DNA of 64,000 bases. Source: Fictibacillus terranigra (lineage in GTDB: Bacteria > Bacillota > Bacilli > Bacillales > Fictibacillaceae). Position 1 is the stretch's first letter. Each line of letters opens with the position of its first letter. Both the position numbers and the translations under genes were made by a program. The notes under the pieces were generated by a model that was not told the origin of the DNA, did not search any database, and saw only the letters and a list, made by a program, of their open reading frames with translations. The stretch is taken from the NCBI RefSeq assembly GCF_030412265.1, contig NZ_JAUHLN010000001.1, forward strand, positions 1,054,001-1,118,000. The letters run 5' to 3'. Shown piece by piece: positions 8,736 through 16,900 of this stretch.

Positions 8736-8804
8736 TCCCTTCAGCTCCGCATGCCAGTTTTCCTTTGCTACACTTATGAAAAGAGAGAGATAGGAGTGAA
8801 GAGA

Positions 8805-10319
8805 ATGGAAAGCGTTTACAACAGGATTAGAGATCAACGCTTACATGATCGGATTGTATCAGCAGAGGAAGCGGCATCGTGGATACAGGATGGGATGACC
8901 CTGGGATTGAGCGGTTTTACACGTGCAGGAGATGTGAAAGCCGTTCCTTTTGCGCTGGCAAGGCGGGCAGAGCAGGAGCCGTTAAAAGTAAATGTGTATA
9001 CCGGTGCTTCTTTAGGATCAGATGTTGATAAGTTGTTTGCAGAGAAGAACATGCTGAACAAGCGCCTTCCTTTTCAGGCGGATGCCACCATGAGAAAGGG
9101 GATTAACGCGGGAGATTTTCATTTTGTGGATCAGCATTTGTCCCATACGTCAGAATGGATTCGTTCCAATGTTTTGGAATCTATCGACTATGCTATTTTG
9201 GAAGCGATTGCAGTTACGGAAGACGGCATGATCATTCCGACAACATCGATCGGCAACTCCATGGTCTTCTCACAGCACGCGAAAAACATCATCATTGAGA
9301 TCAATACCGCACAAACCGAACTGCTGGAAGGTATACATGATCTATATGAGCCGGAGAAACAGGGAGAGCGTTCGCCTATCCCGCTGATGAAGCCTGATGA
9401 CAGAATTGGTGTACCTGGTATGAAGGTAGACGTGGACAAAATAAAGGGGATAGTGTTTACGAATCAATTGGATTCCCCGTCCACCATTTTAGAACCGGAT
9501 CATGAAACTGTCATCATGGCTCAGCATTTGATCTCGTTTCTTAGGGATGAAATAAACGCGGGCCGTCTGACAGAAAAACTGGCACCCCTTCAATCCGGTA
9601 TTGGATCGGTTGCAAACGCAGTGTTTCATGGCTTGCTGGATTCAGAGTTTACGGATCTGGAAGTCTATTCTGAAGTGCTGCAGGATGCGGTTTTCGATTT
9701 GCTTGACGCAGATAAGGTGCGTTTTGCATCCTGCTGTTCCATCACTCTATCCACAGAGAAGATGGACAAGGTCTTCTCCAACTTTGAAAAATACCGTGAC
9801 CGATTGGTGCTCAGGCCCCAGGAGATCTCTAACCATCCTGAACTGATCCGGAGAATGGGAATCATTTCGATCAACACCGCACTGGAGCTGGATATATACG
9901 GAAATGTGAATTCTACTCATGTGATGGGAACGAGGATGATGAACGGGATTGGCGGTTCCGGGGATTTTGCACGTAATGCCCGTCTAGGTATCTTCGTGAC
10001 CAAATCCGTTGCCAAGAACGGAAATATATCCAGCATCGTTCCATTCGTTTCCCATGTAGATCATACCGAACATGATGTAGATGTGATTGTCACCGAGCAG
10101 GGTTATGCGGATCTGCGCGGTCTATCACCTAGAGAACGCGTGGAAAAGATCATTCAAAACTGTGCCCATCCGATGTACCGGCAGCAGCTGACTGCCTATT
10201 ATGAGGAGGCGAGGGAAAGAGGGGGGCAAACGCCTCACGTACTGGAAAAAGCTCTTTCCTGGCATACCAACTTTGAACAAAACGGCACGATGCTGCAGAA
10301 GGTGGAACAGCCCGTCTAG
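8805..10319 (+). CDS. Acetyl-CoA hydrolase/succinate CoA-transferase family protein
   Basis: A 504-aa class I CoA-transferase related to succinyl-CoA:acetate CoA-transferase (AarC/Cat1) and acetyl-CoA hydrolase. It moves CoA between carboxylic acids, probably acetate and succinate. The Gly-rich oxyanion segment SGIGSVANAVFHGL precedes LEVYSEVLQDAVFDLL, whose Glu is the likely CoA-accepting nucleophile. SIVPFVSHVDHTEHDVDVIVTEQGYADLRG is the conserved C-terminal block. I chose the ATG at 8805, with TAGGAG before it, rather than an in-frame ATG at 8703, because the extra 34 residues are hydrophobic and not family-like. Confidence 0.9.
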   Translation: MESVYNRIRDQRLHDRIVSAEEAASWIQDGMTLGLSGFTRAGDVKAVPFALARRAEQEPLKVNVYTGASLGSDVDKLFAEKNMLNKRLPFQADATMRKGINAGDFHFVDQHLSHTSEWIRSNVLESIDYAILEAIAVTEDGMIIPTTSIGNSMVFSQHAKNIIIEINTAQTELLEGIHDLYEPEKQGERSPIPLMKPDDRIGVPGMKVDVDKIKGIVFTNQLDSPSTILEPDHETVIMAQHLISFLRDEINAGRLTEKLAPLQSGIGSVANAVFHGLLDSEFTDLEVYSEVLQDAVFDLLDADKVRFASCCSITLSTEKMDKVFSNFEKYRDRLVLRPQEISNHPELIRRMGIISINTALELDIYGNVNSTHVMGTRMMNGIGGSGDFARNARLGIFVTKSVAKNGNISSIVPFVSHVDHTEHDVDVIVTEQGYADLRGLSPRERVEKIIQNCAHPMYRQQLTAYYEEARERGGQTPHVLEKALSWHTNFEQNGTMLQKVEQPV

Positions 10320-10323
10320 TCAT

Positions 10324-10352
10324 AAAAAAGCTGACTTTGTCAGCTTTTTAGT
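10324..10352 (+). terminator. Intrinsic terminator after the CoA-transferase
   Basis: The stem AAAAGCTGAC/GTCAGCTTTT with a TTT loop is followed by T-rich sequence. The interval from here to 10463 shows no gene. Confidence 0.85.
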
Positions 10353-10463
10353 TTTCATCCGCCAGTTTCGGGTTTGATCATATTAACGTGTTTGGATCAG
10401 TAGCCGCCCAGTTGGGGGTTATCCGTCCTTCATTCTTCTTCCTTTGCCCGGTTTATTGGAAGG

Positions 10464-10498
10464 CAAAAATAAAGGTGTCATCCTTTGGATGACACCTT
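10464..10498 (-). terminator. Intrinsic terminator of the arginine-rich small gene
   Basis: On the minus strand a 12-bp stem (AAGGTGTCATCC/GGATGACACCTT) with an AAA loop is followed by TATTTTT. It lies 5 bp after the stop of the minus-strand small gene. Confidence 0.8.
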
Positions 10499-10503
10499 AA
10501 AGA

Positions 10504-10638
10504 TTAAAAGGAACTGGATCTTCGGTCTCTTCTTCTGTTCTTAATCCTGCAGCGAAGGACGACAACACGGCTGCCTCCGCTTGTACGCCTTCTTCTTACT
10601 ACTCGGCATTTGACTCTTCTGCTGTTTCTGCTTGACAT
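10504..10638 (-). CDS. Arginine-rich 44-aa basic protein
   Basis: A short open frame that codes a strongly basic 44-aa protein beginning MSSRNSRRVKCRVVRRRR and ending RRRDRRSSSF. About 16 of the 44 residues are Arg, with two Cys and few acidic residues. An AGGGGATG ribosome site sits about 8 nt before the ATG, and a strong terminator follows 5 bp after the stop, which argues that it is a real gene. The composition is protamine-like, which in a spore former suggests a DNA-binding or spore-packed protein. That is inference only; I do not recognise a named family. Confidence 0.6.
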   Translation of the reverse strand: MSSRNSRRVKCRVVRRRRTSGGSRVVVLRCRIKNRRRDRRSSSF

Positions 10639-10660
10639 TCGATCATCCCCTATAATTGAT

Positions 10661-10695
10661 AATAGAGAAAAGAGAGTGTCTCTCTTCTCTCTATT
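10661..10695. repeat. 35-bp inverted repeat upstream of the arginine-rich gene
   Basis: 16-bp arms (10661-10676 and 10680-10695) with one mismatch surround a 3-bp centre. The arms are purine-rich on one side and pyrimidine-rich on the other. In minus-strand RNA the mismatch becomes a G-U pair, giving a continuous hairpin just before the ribosome site of the 44-aa gene. It could be an operator or a leader hairpin. Confidence 0.55.
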
Positions 10696-10736
10696 ATGTT
10701 ATGGAGATCTCTAGTGTTTGCTTGGACATGCCAAAA

Positions 10737-10880
10737 TTAATAGCCCTTCATATAGAATGGCTGGCCTCTCCATACAAACAACCGTTCATAATCATGTATC
10801 GCAACTGCCACATCCGTTCTTCGAAGATGATAGAGGTCCAGATCTCCTCTTTCTGTATGAAGCTTCAATCCTTTAATATG
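10737..10880 (-). pseudogene. Possible gene fragment of unknown family
   Basis: The minus strand reads as protein-like sequence (IKGLKLHTERGDLDLYHLRR then AIHDYERLFVWRGQPFYMKG) ending at TAA. The frame has no start codon with a ribosome site and runs back into the terminator that closes the ypzG-like gene. It may be a 5'-truncated remnant, or a short gene with an unusual start. The opposite-strand frame of 101 codons looks like its shadow. No family was recognised. Confidence 0.25.
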
Positions 10881-10886
10881 CTGGAA

Positions 10887-10926
10887 AACACAAAAAAGAA
10901 GGCGCTGGGGCCTTCTTTTTTGTGTT
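10887..10926 (-). terminator. Strong terminator, functional in both directions
   Basis: A perfect 17-bp stem (arms 10887-10903 and 10910-10926) with a 6-nt loop has A-runs on one side and T-runs on the other. It closes the minus-strand YpzG-like gene 16 bp after its stop. Confidence 0.8.
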
Positions 10927-10941
10927 TCTTATTCGCAATCC

Positions 10942-11094
10942 TTACCAGTGGTGGGCTTTAGCGTTGCTTCTCAGGATAATGTTGTTCTGAGACATTTCAG
11001 TATGTCCATTAACTTGAGATTTTGAACGTTTCGGCCTCGTCCAATTGTGGTGAAACTTACCTGAGTGGGGATCTAAATGATCTTTGTAACTCAT
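10942..11094 (-). CDS. YpzG family small protein
   Basis: A 50-aa protein with the YpzG pattern F-x5-W-x-x-PK-x-x-x-QVNG-x-T-x-M-(S/T)QN-x-IIL. Here it reads HHNWTRPKRSKSQVNGHTEM then SQNNIILRSN. A GAGGTG ribosome site lies 8 nt before the ATG. YpzG is a small spore-former protein of unknown function. The gene has its own terminator. The match rests on my memory of the B. subtilis sequence and on the shared QVNG/QN-IIL core. Confidence 0.75.
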   Translation of the reverse strand: MSYKDHLDPHSGKFHHNWTRPKRSKSQVNGHTEMSQNNIILRSNAKAHHW

Positions 11095-11186
11095 TGCTTT
11101 TCACCTCATCCGTTAAGAGTGAACCCTAAGAAACAAGGGTGATATTCATTGAATATCCCGATTATTATGCGTGGAACATGGGGAAT

Positions 11187-12479
11187 TTATGTTATTTTTG
11201 TCTGCTTTTTTTCATCGAACTGATCCACTGCATCCGCCCTTGTTTCAGGTACATACGCAAGGATAATCATGCCGATAATAAAGAGCAGGATCAGGCTGAA
11301 CACCCCGCTGCTTGAATTTCCGCTGACCTGAGCGGTCACAGCGACCAATAAGGGACCGAGGATAGAAGCAAACTTGCCAAAAATATTGTAGAAACCGAAA
11401 AATTCATTGGCGTTCTTTTTAGGAACAAGCTTCGCAAAATAAGCACGGCTTAACGCCTGGATACCGCCTTGAGAAGTACCGACGAGCATGGCGAGAATCC
11501 AAAAATCGAGCGTTGTTTTTAAAAAATAAGCATAGATGCAGACGATGATATAAACGGCGATTCCCGCGTAAAGCATTTTTTTACCCGTGAACTTTTCCGC
11601 AAGTCTGCCATACAGAATGGCAAACGGTGCAGCCACGACTTGTGTGACAAACAAAATGATGAGCAGGCTCGTTGAACTGATCCCCAGATCTGTTCCATAA
11701 GCTGTTGACATGGAAATAATGGTGCCGACCCCATCAATGTAAAAGAAATAAGCGAGCAGAAACAGAAAAAGAGGGCGATACTGTTTGATTTCTTTTAATG
11801 TCTTTCCCAGTCGTATAAAGCTGTTCTTAACAGGTGAAGGCTCCCGTTCCACATAATAGATCTGGTGAACGTTTTTAAACATGGGAATCGTAAACACCGC
11901 CCACCAGCATGCGGTGATGAGAAAGGCAATCTTACTGGCGGCAGTAGTGGAGAAGGGAAGCCTTTCTTTTTGTGCAAGGATAATAATGGCGATGCTGATC
12001 AGGAAAGGAATGGTACTTCCGATATACCCTAACCCAAAGCCGCGGGCTGAAACACGATTCATTCGATCTTCCGTGGTGATGTCGATAAGAAACGCATCGT
12101 AGAACACAAGAGCTCCATTAAAGCCGAGAGCTGCCACCGTATATATGATTAAAAGCATGAGCCATTGATCACTTGGAACTATAACAAGAAGCGCAGTTGA
12201 AATGACACCCAGCCCGAAGAAGAACGTAAAAAATTTTTTTTTCATCCCCTGGTAATCTGCGATCGTTCCCAGAATCGGTCCGAGAATGGCCAGGATAAAG
12301 GTAGCAATGGCAATCGTGTAGCCCAGGTAAGCAGTAGAATCAGAAGCACTGACTCCTGCCTTCATAGCAGCGGCTTTATAAAAAAGCGGAAACACAGCCG
12401 TTGTGATGATAATGGAATATGCTGAGTTAGCCCAATCATAGAATATCCAGCTGCTTTCTTCCTTTGAGAAATGCTTCAT
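11187..12479 (-). CDS. MFS transporter, Atg22/UMF1 family (YxiO-like)
   Basis: A 430-aa integral membrane protein with about 12 hydrophobic segments. It opens with KEESSWIFYDWANSAYSIII, the hallmark N-terminus of the UMF1 (Atg22-like) branch of the major facilitator superfamily. The loop GTIADYQGMKKK is the MFS motif A between helices 2 and 3. B. subtilis YxiO is a close relative in length. The substrate is unknown; Atg22 of yeast exports amino acids from the vacuole. An AAAGGGG site precedes the ATG. It may be co-transcribed with the phosphodiesterase gene 52 bp upstream. Confidence 0.88.
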   Translation of the reverse strand: MKHFSKEESSWIFYDWANSAYSIIITTAVFPLFYKAAAMKAGVSASDSTAYLGYTIAIATFILAILGPILGTIADYQGMKKKFFTFFFGLGVISTALLVIVPSDQWLMLLIIYTVAALGFNGALVFYDAFLIDITTEDRMNRVSARGFGLGYIGSTIPFLISIAIIILAQKERLPFSTTAASKIAFLITACWWAVFTIPMFKNVHQIYYVEREPSPVKNSFIRLGKTLKEIKQYRPLFLFLLAYFFYIDGVGTIISMSTAYGTDLGISSTSLLIILFVTQVVAAPFAILYGRLAEKFTGKKMLYAGIAVYIIVCIYAYFLKTTLDFWILAMLVGTSQGGIQALSRAYFAKLVPKKNANEFFGFYNIFGKFASILGPLLVAVTAQVSGNSSSGVFSLILLFIIGMIILAYVPETRADAVDQFDEKKQTKIT

Positions 12480-12531
12480 CCTCTTATCCCCTTTTATTCC
12501 TGTATTTCTTCTTTTCGTCTCTTAATTCTCC

Positions 12532-13836
12532 TTAGACCGCTAATAATCCTTCAACGACTGTTCCGTCTGTATTTCCTAAATGCAGTCCAAGAAGACGGGC
12601 AAATGTCGGCCCTTCGTCAATAAGGCGCATGGACGGAATGGCTTGCTGGATGATTCCTTTGCCTGCAGCAGCAAAGAATGTACAGTAGTTTTCTTTCTCT
12701 GGAGAGTAGCCGTGGGAACCCCAGGTGTAGCGCTTTGCCTTCACATCTTCAGCTGTAATTTGATGAAGAAAACCGCCGTACAGCGATTCTTTAAAATAAA
12801 AGCCTCTCCGGGCTTCCAGCATAAAATCGCAGCGGGCATCCGCACCTCGGGCTCCGGCTTCATCTCCCGTAAGCACCTGTTCGATCCCGTTGCGCCCGTC
12901 GTGTAACAATTCCTGAAGCCATTCTTGAATGAAGTGTTTGGTATCCCTATCATTTTTGTCTCTAATGTATATATATGCCGAACCGTCACAGCTATGGCAG
13001 TAGGCTTTCCAATGGGTTACCTTTCCTCTTCGGTCAACGGTGATCAGTCCTTTTTCTTTGAAGTAGTTATTCGGCTGGATGGCAACGGAGTGATCAAGGG
13101 CACTATGGTCACCGAGTGCCACAATCGTAGATTGACTGTAAATACCGATCTCCTTGAGTGCTTTTACCATTCGCCCGAGCCGAGCGTCGTGCCGGCGGAG
13201 AGCTGCCATCGCTTGTTCGGAAGAAAAGCCGTGATAATGCCGCTGTGTATCCAGGTCAGTGAAATGGACGAGCAATAGATGGGGCTTTTTTGCTTGTATA
13301 GTGTGAACGGCGGATTCCAGGACAAAATCATCAAGCTCAGGCTGGTTAAGTCCGTTTCTGATCGAGCCGAAACGCCGGTGCATCTCAAGCTGATAGGCGA
13401 TACTTCCGTTGAATAAAGAAACAGGAATCTGATGATGCCAAGGGCGGTTGGCGAAAATCTCCGGCATGTTGTAATCTATCTCAGCCTTGGCCGTGACAGG
13501 CCATAATAAGGCTCCTGTCCTCATGCCCGCTTTTTTCGCTTCATCATATAGAGTTGTCCCTTTGATGTGGTGCCTATGCCAATGCCAGTCAGGGGACAGG
13601 CGGCCAGGCTGAAGATAGGTATTGTTCACTACGCCATGTCTGTGCGGATAGTTTCCGGTCACGATCGTGGCGTGGCATGGATAGGTAACTGACGGATAGA
13701 TCGATTCTACGTTCTTGCAGTAGGCACCGTTTAGCAGGAGTTCAGAAAAGTGGGGAAGCTCTTTCAGCATCGGGAAGTCCAATGCGGAAAGACAGTCGAA
13801 TGAGATGACGATTAAATGGTCCGTAAGTCGGTTCAT
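12532..13836 (-). CDS. Alkaline phosphatase-superfamily nucleotide pyrophosphatase/phosphodiesterase
   Basis: A 434-aa member of the type I phosphodiesterase/nucleotide pyrophosphatase family (two-zinc alkaline-phosphatase fold). The metal ligands visible are Asp in VISFDCLSALDF, Asp/His in HFTDLDTQRHYHG, DH in ALGDHSALDHS and His in WGSHGYSPE. The likely nucleophile is Thr in PSVTYPCHATIVTGNYPHRH. No signal peptide is seen, so the enzyme is probably cytoplasmic. The physiological substrate is not known. Upstream lies a 118-bp divergent promoter region shared with the large PHP-phosphatase gene. Confidence 0.87.
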   Translation of the reverse strand: MNRLTDHLIVISFDCLSALDFPMLKELPHFSELLLNGAYCKNVESIYPSVTYPCHATIVTGNYPHRHGVVNNTYLQPGRLSPDWHWHRHHIKGTTLYDEAKKAGMRTGALLWPVTAKAEIDYNMPEIFANRPWHHQIPVSLFNGSIAYQLEMHRRFGSIRNGLNQPELDDFVLESAVHTIQAKKPHLLLVHFTDLDTQRHYHGFSSEQAMAALRRHDARLGRMVKALKEIGIYSQSTIVALGDHSALDHSVAIQPNNYFKEKGLITVDRRGKVTHWKAYCHSCDGSAYIYIRDKNDRDTKHFIQEWLQELLHDGRNGIEQVLTGDEAGARGADARCDFMLEARRGFYFKESLYGGFLHQITAEDVKAKRYTWGSHGYSPEKENYCTFFAAAGKGIIQQAIPSMRLIDEGPTFARLLGLHLGNTDGTVVEGLLAV

Positions 13837-13954
13837 ATTTAAGCCTCCAGCGTAAACATTAAGATTTATAGGTAAATCATAACAGATATCTTTAGAATGG
13901 TTGTTGATCTTTTTCTAAATTTTTACATGTTCTTAATATTAGGAAGGAATTACC

Positions 13955-16900
13955 ATGCTACGGTTAAACCACAGCCTAATAGAGGCATCCGGTGTTAAAA
14001 AGGTTAAACGGCTTAAACCGGACGACTGGAGGGAACGGGAGAAGATGAAATTCTTAAACAATGCATACGTGGTTAAAAACGGTTTAGCCTTTTGGTTTGG
14101 AGTGTTGCTCCTTTTTCAAGCTTTGCCCGTATCAGCAGAGGATCCTTTGGAAAAAAAAGACCGCGCTGAACATCTTGGGTTGAAATTGTATACTGGTGAA
14201 TTGCACACCCACACCTCATTAAGTGATGGAATCAAATATCCAAAGGATGCTTACCAGTTCGTAAAAGAACATACCGATCTGGATTTTTATGGAGTTACCG
14301 AGCATGATGTGACGTTTGATGTAAGTTCAAACAACGATTATTTACAAAGCTATAAAGATTCATATTCTGCCGAATATAAACAGCTTCATGAGGAATCGAA
14401 TAAAGCAAACGGCAAGGATCTTGTTGCTCTCCCGGGTGTAGAAGTGACCTGGTATGATGGGGCGGGGCACATGAACCTGTTTAACACCGAATGGTTTCCT
14501 CGCACGTACGGCAAGGGAGCTCCAGAGGATTTTGGGATGGGGAACATAAAATATGATCTGCCTACTTTCTACGCCCGGCTTGCAGAGGACCCAAAAGCCA
14601 TCGCCCAGTTTAACCATCCAGGAACCGACAGTGGCAGCTTTTTTCATTTTGCACACTATAACAAAGATGTCGATAAACAAATCAATTTAATGGAGTACAA
14701 GTATTCTGCAAGCTTTCCAACCTATATTGCTGCATTAAATAAGGGGTGGCATATTTCGCCGACTTATGGCGGGGATGAACATACAGGCAATTGGGGTGCC
14801 AGTACTCCAAATCTTACAGGCATGTGGGCCAAGGAACCAACGCGGAAGGCGATGTATGAGGCGATGACGAACCGCCGGACCTACAGTTCATTTGATGAAA
14901 ATTTTGAACTTACATACTCAGCCAACGGGAAAATGATGGGTTCCATCCTGTCGAAAGATACAAAATCGGTCAACATACATATGAATCTTAAAGATCCGGA
15001 TGAACAGGACACGATTGAAAAAGCAGTGATCTATAAAAACAATGGAGCGATTGTAAAAGAATATGCTGTTGGCGCCACAGTCTTTAATTTGGATGAATCT
15101 TTCCCGGCACATGATGGTGACTATTTCTTTGTGCGGGTGTTTCAAAAAGATAATGATGAGATCATCAGTGCACCGATATGGGTCGGGGAAACAACGGGAG
15201 GAACTGATTCATCTCCCCGGATCAAAATGAAGGGGACCCTCCCCGCAAACGCAAAACTAGGCGATGAAATCTCTGTTCCCCATGCAGAAGCACTTGATGA
15301 CAGTGGTGAAAAGCCAAAAGTAAACGTCGAAGTCTTTGATTCTAAAGGCAAAGTGAAAGTTGAAAACAATACCTTTACAATCGGGGAGTACGGCCAATAT
15401 TTTGTCAAATACAAAACCACAGATTCAAAAGGCAATACCCGTGTATTGCTAAAGCGAGTCACCATCAGTGAAAAGTCTCTTGATGGCGGCAAGCTTCTCA
15501 ATGAGTTTCAGCCGACAGTCAGCATAGGAGCAAAAGAAAGTGAAGCTGGCGTTACCCTTGTAGCTGATGAAGCACTCCATGCTGCGTTTGTGCAATACCG
15601 TCCTGCCAACCTGCCGGCCAAAAAAGCAAGAATTAAAAAAACCAAAGTATCCTATTTTGAATCGGCTTATGGAGACGACATGAATACTGCGAACTACCGC
15701 ACGTTAGCATCCCATGAAGGCGATCTGGCCGGTCTGAAGCCCGGCACCACGTATAAATATCGCTTCGGTATGACACCACATGGCCCATGGAGCAAGGAAT
15801 TTTCCTTTGAAACTGCTCCTGCGTCAGGGAAAAAAACAATGTATGTGATGGGAGATCTTCAAGTTCCGGATGGTAATCCAAAGAGCTTTCAGCTGTTCAA
15901 CGACATGCTCGGCGTGCTGACGGAAAAAAGCCCTGGAGGAAGAATGATGATGCAGGTTGGAGATCTCGTCGATTACGGCGGATACCAGTCAAAATGGGAT
16001 GAGGCTACACGCTATATTTATAAGGATCTTCATTTAATGTCGGCCAATATTGTAGGAAATCATGAAGTGAAGGGCGACCCGGACGGAAGTACCTTTTCCC
16101 ATTTTTTTAATCTGCCTGAAAACGGAGAAGGCAACTACAAAGAAACCAACTACTCTTTTGATTATGGCGACGCACATATCGCCGTGATCAATTCCATGAA
16201 TTTTACGGATGAACAGTTAACCTGGCTTGCCAAGGATATGCGTGCTACAGAAAAGAAGTGGAAGATCTTAATGGGTCATTTTCCTTATTATGGCGCCTCT
16301 CACAGTGATGATCCTGGGGTAAGCACTGCGCGTGCAAAAATCTCAAAGCTGACCGAGCAGTTGGGAATCAGTCTTTATATTGGAGGACATGATCACGTTT
16401 ATAAGCGCACGACGGTCCGAACGGGGAAAATGGACAACCGGCAGGAATCGATCGATTTAGGTACCACCTTTGTAACGATGGGATCCTCAGGCCCAAAATT
16501 TTATGGCAATGAATCCTACTGGTGGGACCATATCGTCTATGATGACAACGTACAAACAGGCGTGGTTTTAGAAGCCGATCAGCAGAAATTGAAGGTGAAG
16601 GCATACAACAATGCAGGGACGGTTATTGATGAGTTTGCCATTGGACAGCCAAAAAACTATTTTGCCTTAACGAGCGTTGATATTAAAGATACTATACTCA
16701 AAGGTGCAGGTCTTCTCAATTATCCTGGAGCTCCCGATCAAGTGACGATCGGTGCGGCAAAATATGATGCTTCCGGCACCAAACTTCTTGACCTTCAAAC
16801 AAAAACGGTAAAGTTGGAGCACCTGGGCAGGGAGCAAATGATCACGTTCAAGCATGGGCTGAAGTTTACGGATCAAAATACGGTGAAGGTTTATGTATGG

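Noticed and set aside
8740-8780. Sigma-54-like promoter before the CoA-transferase (TTGCT near 8766)
   Set aside because: The GG of a -24 box is missing at the required spacing from GC.
10656-10961. 101-codon plus-strand frame through the inverted repeat and terminator
   Set aside because: It runs through a perfect 17-bp terminator and is antisense to more protein-like sequence and to the end of the YpzG-like gene.
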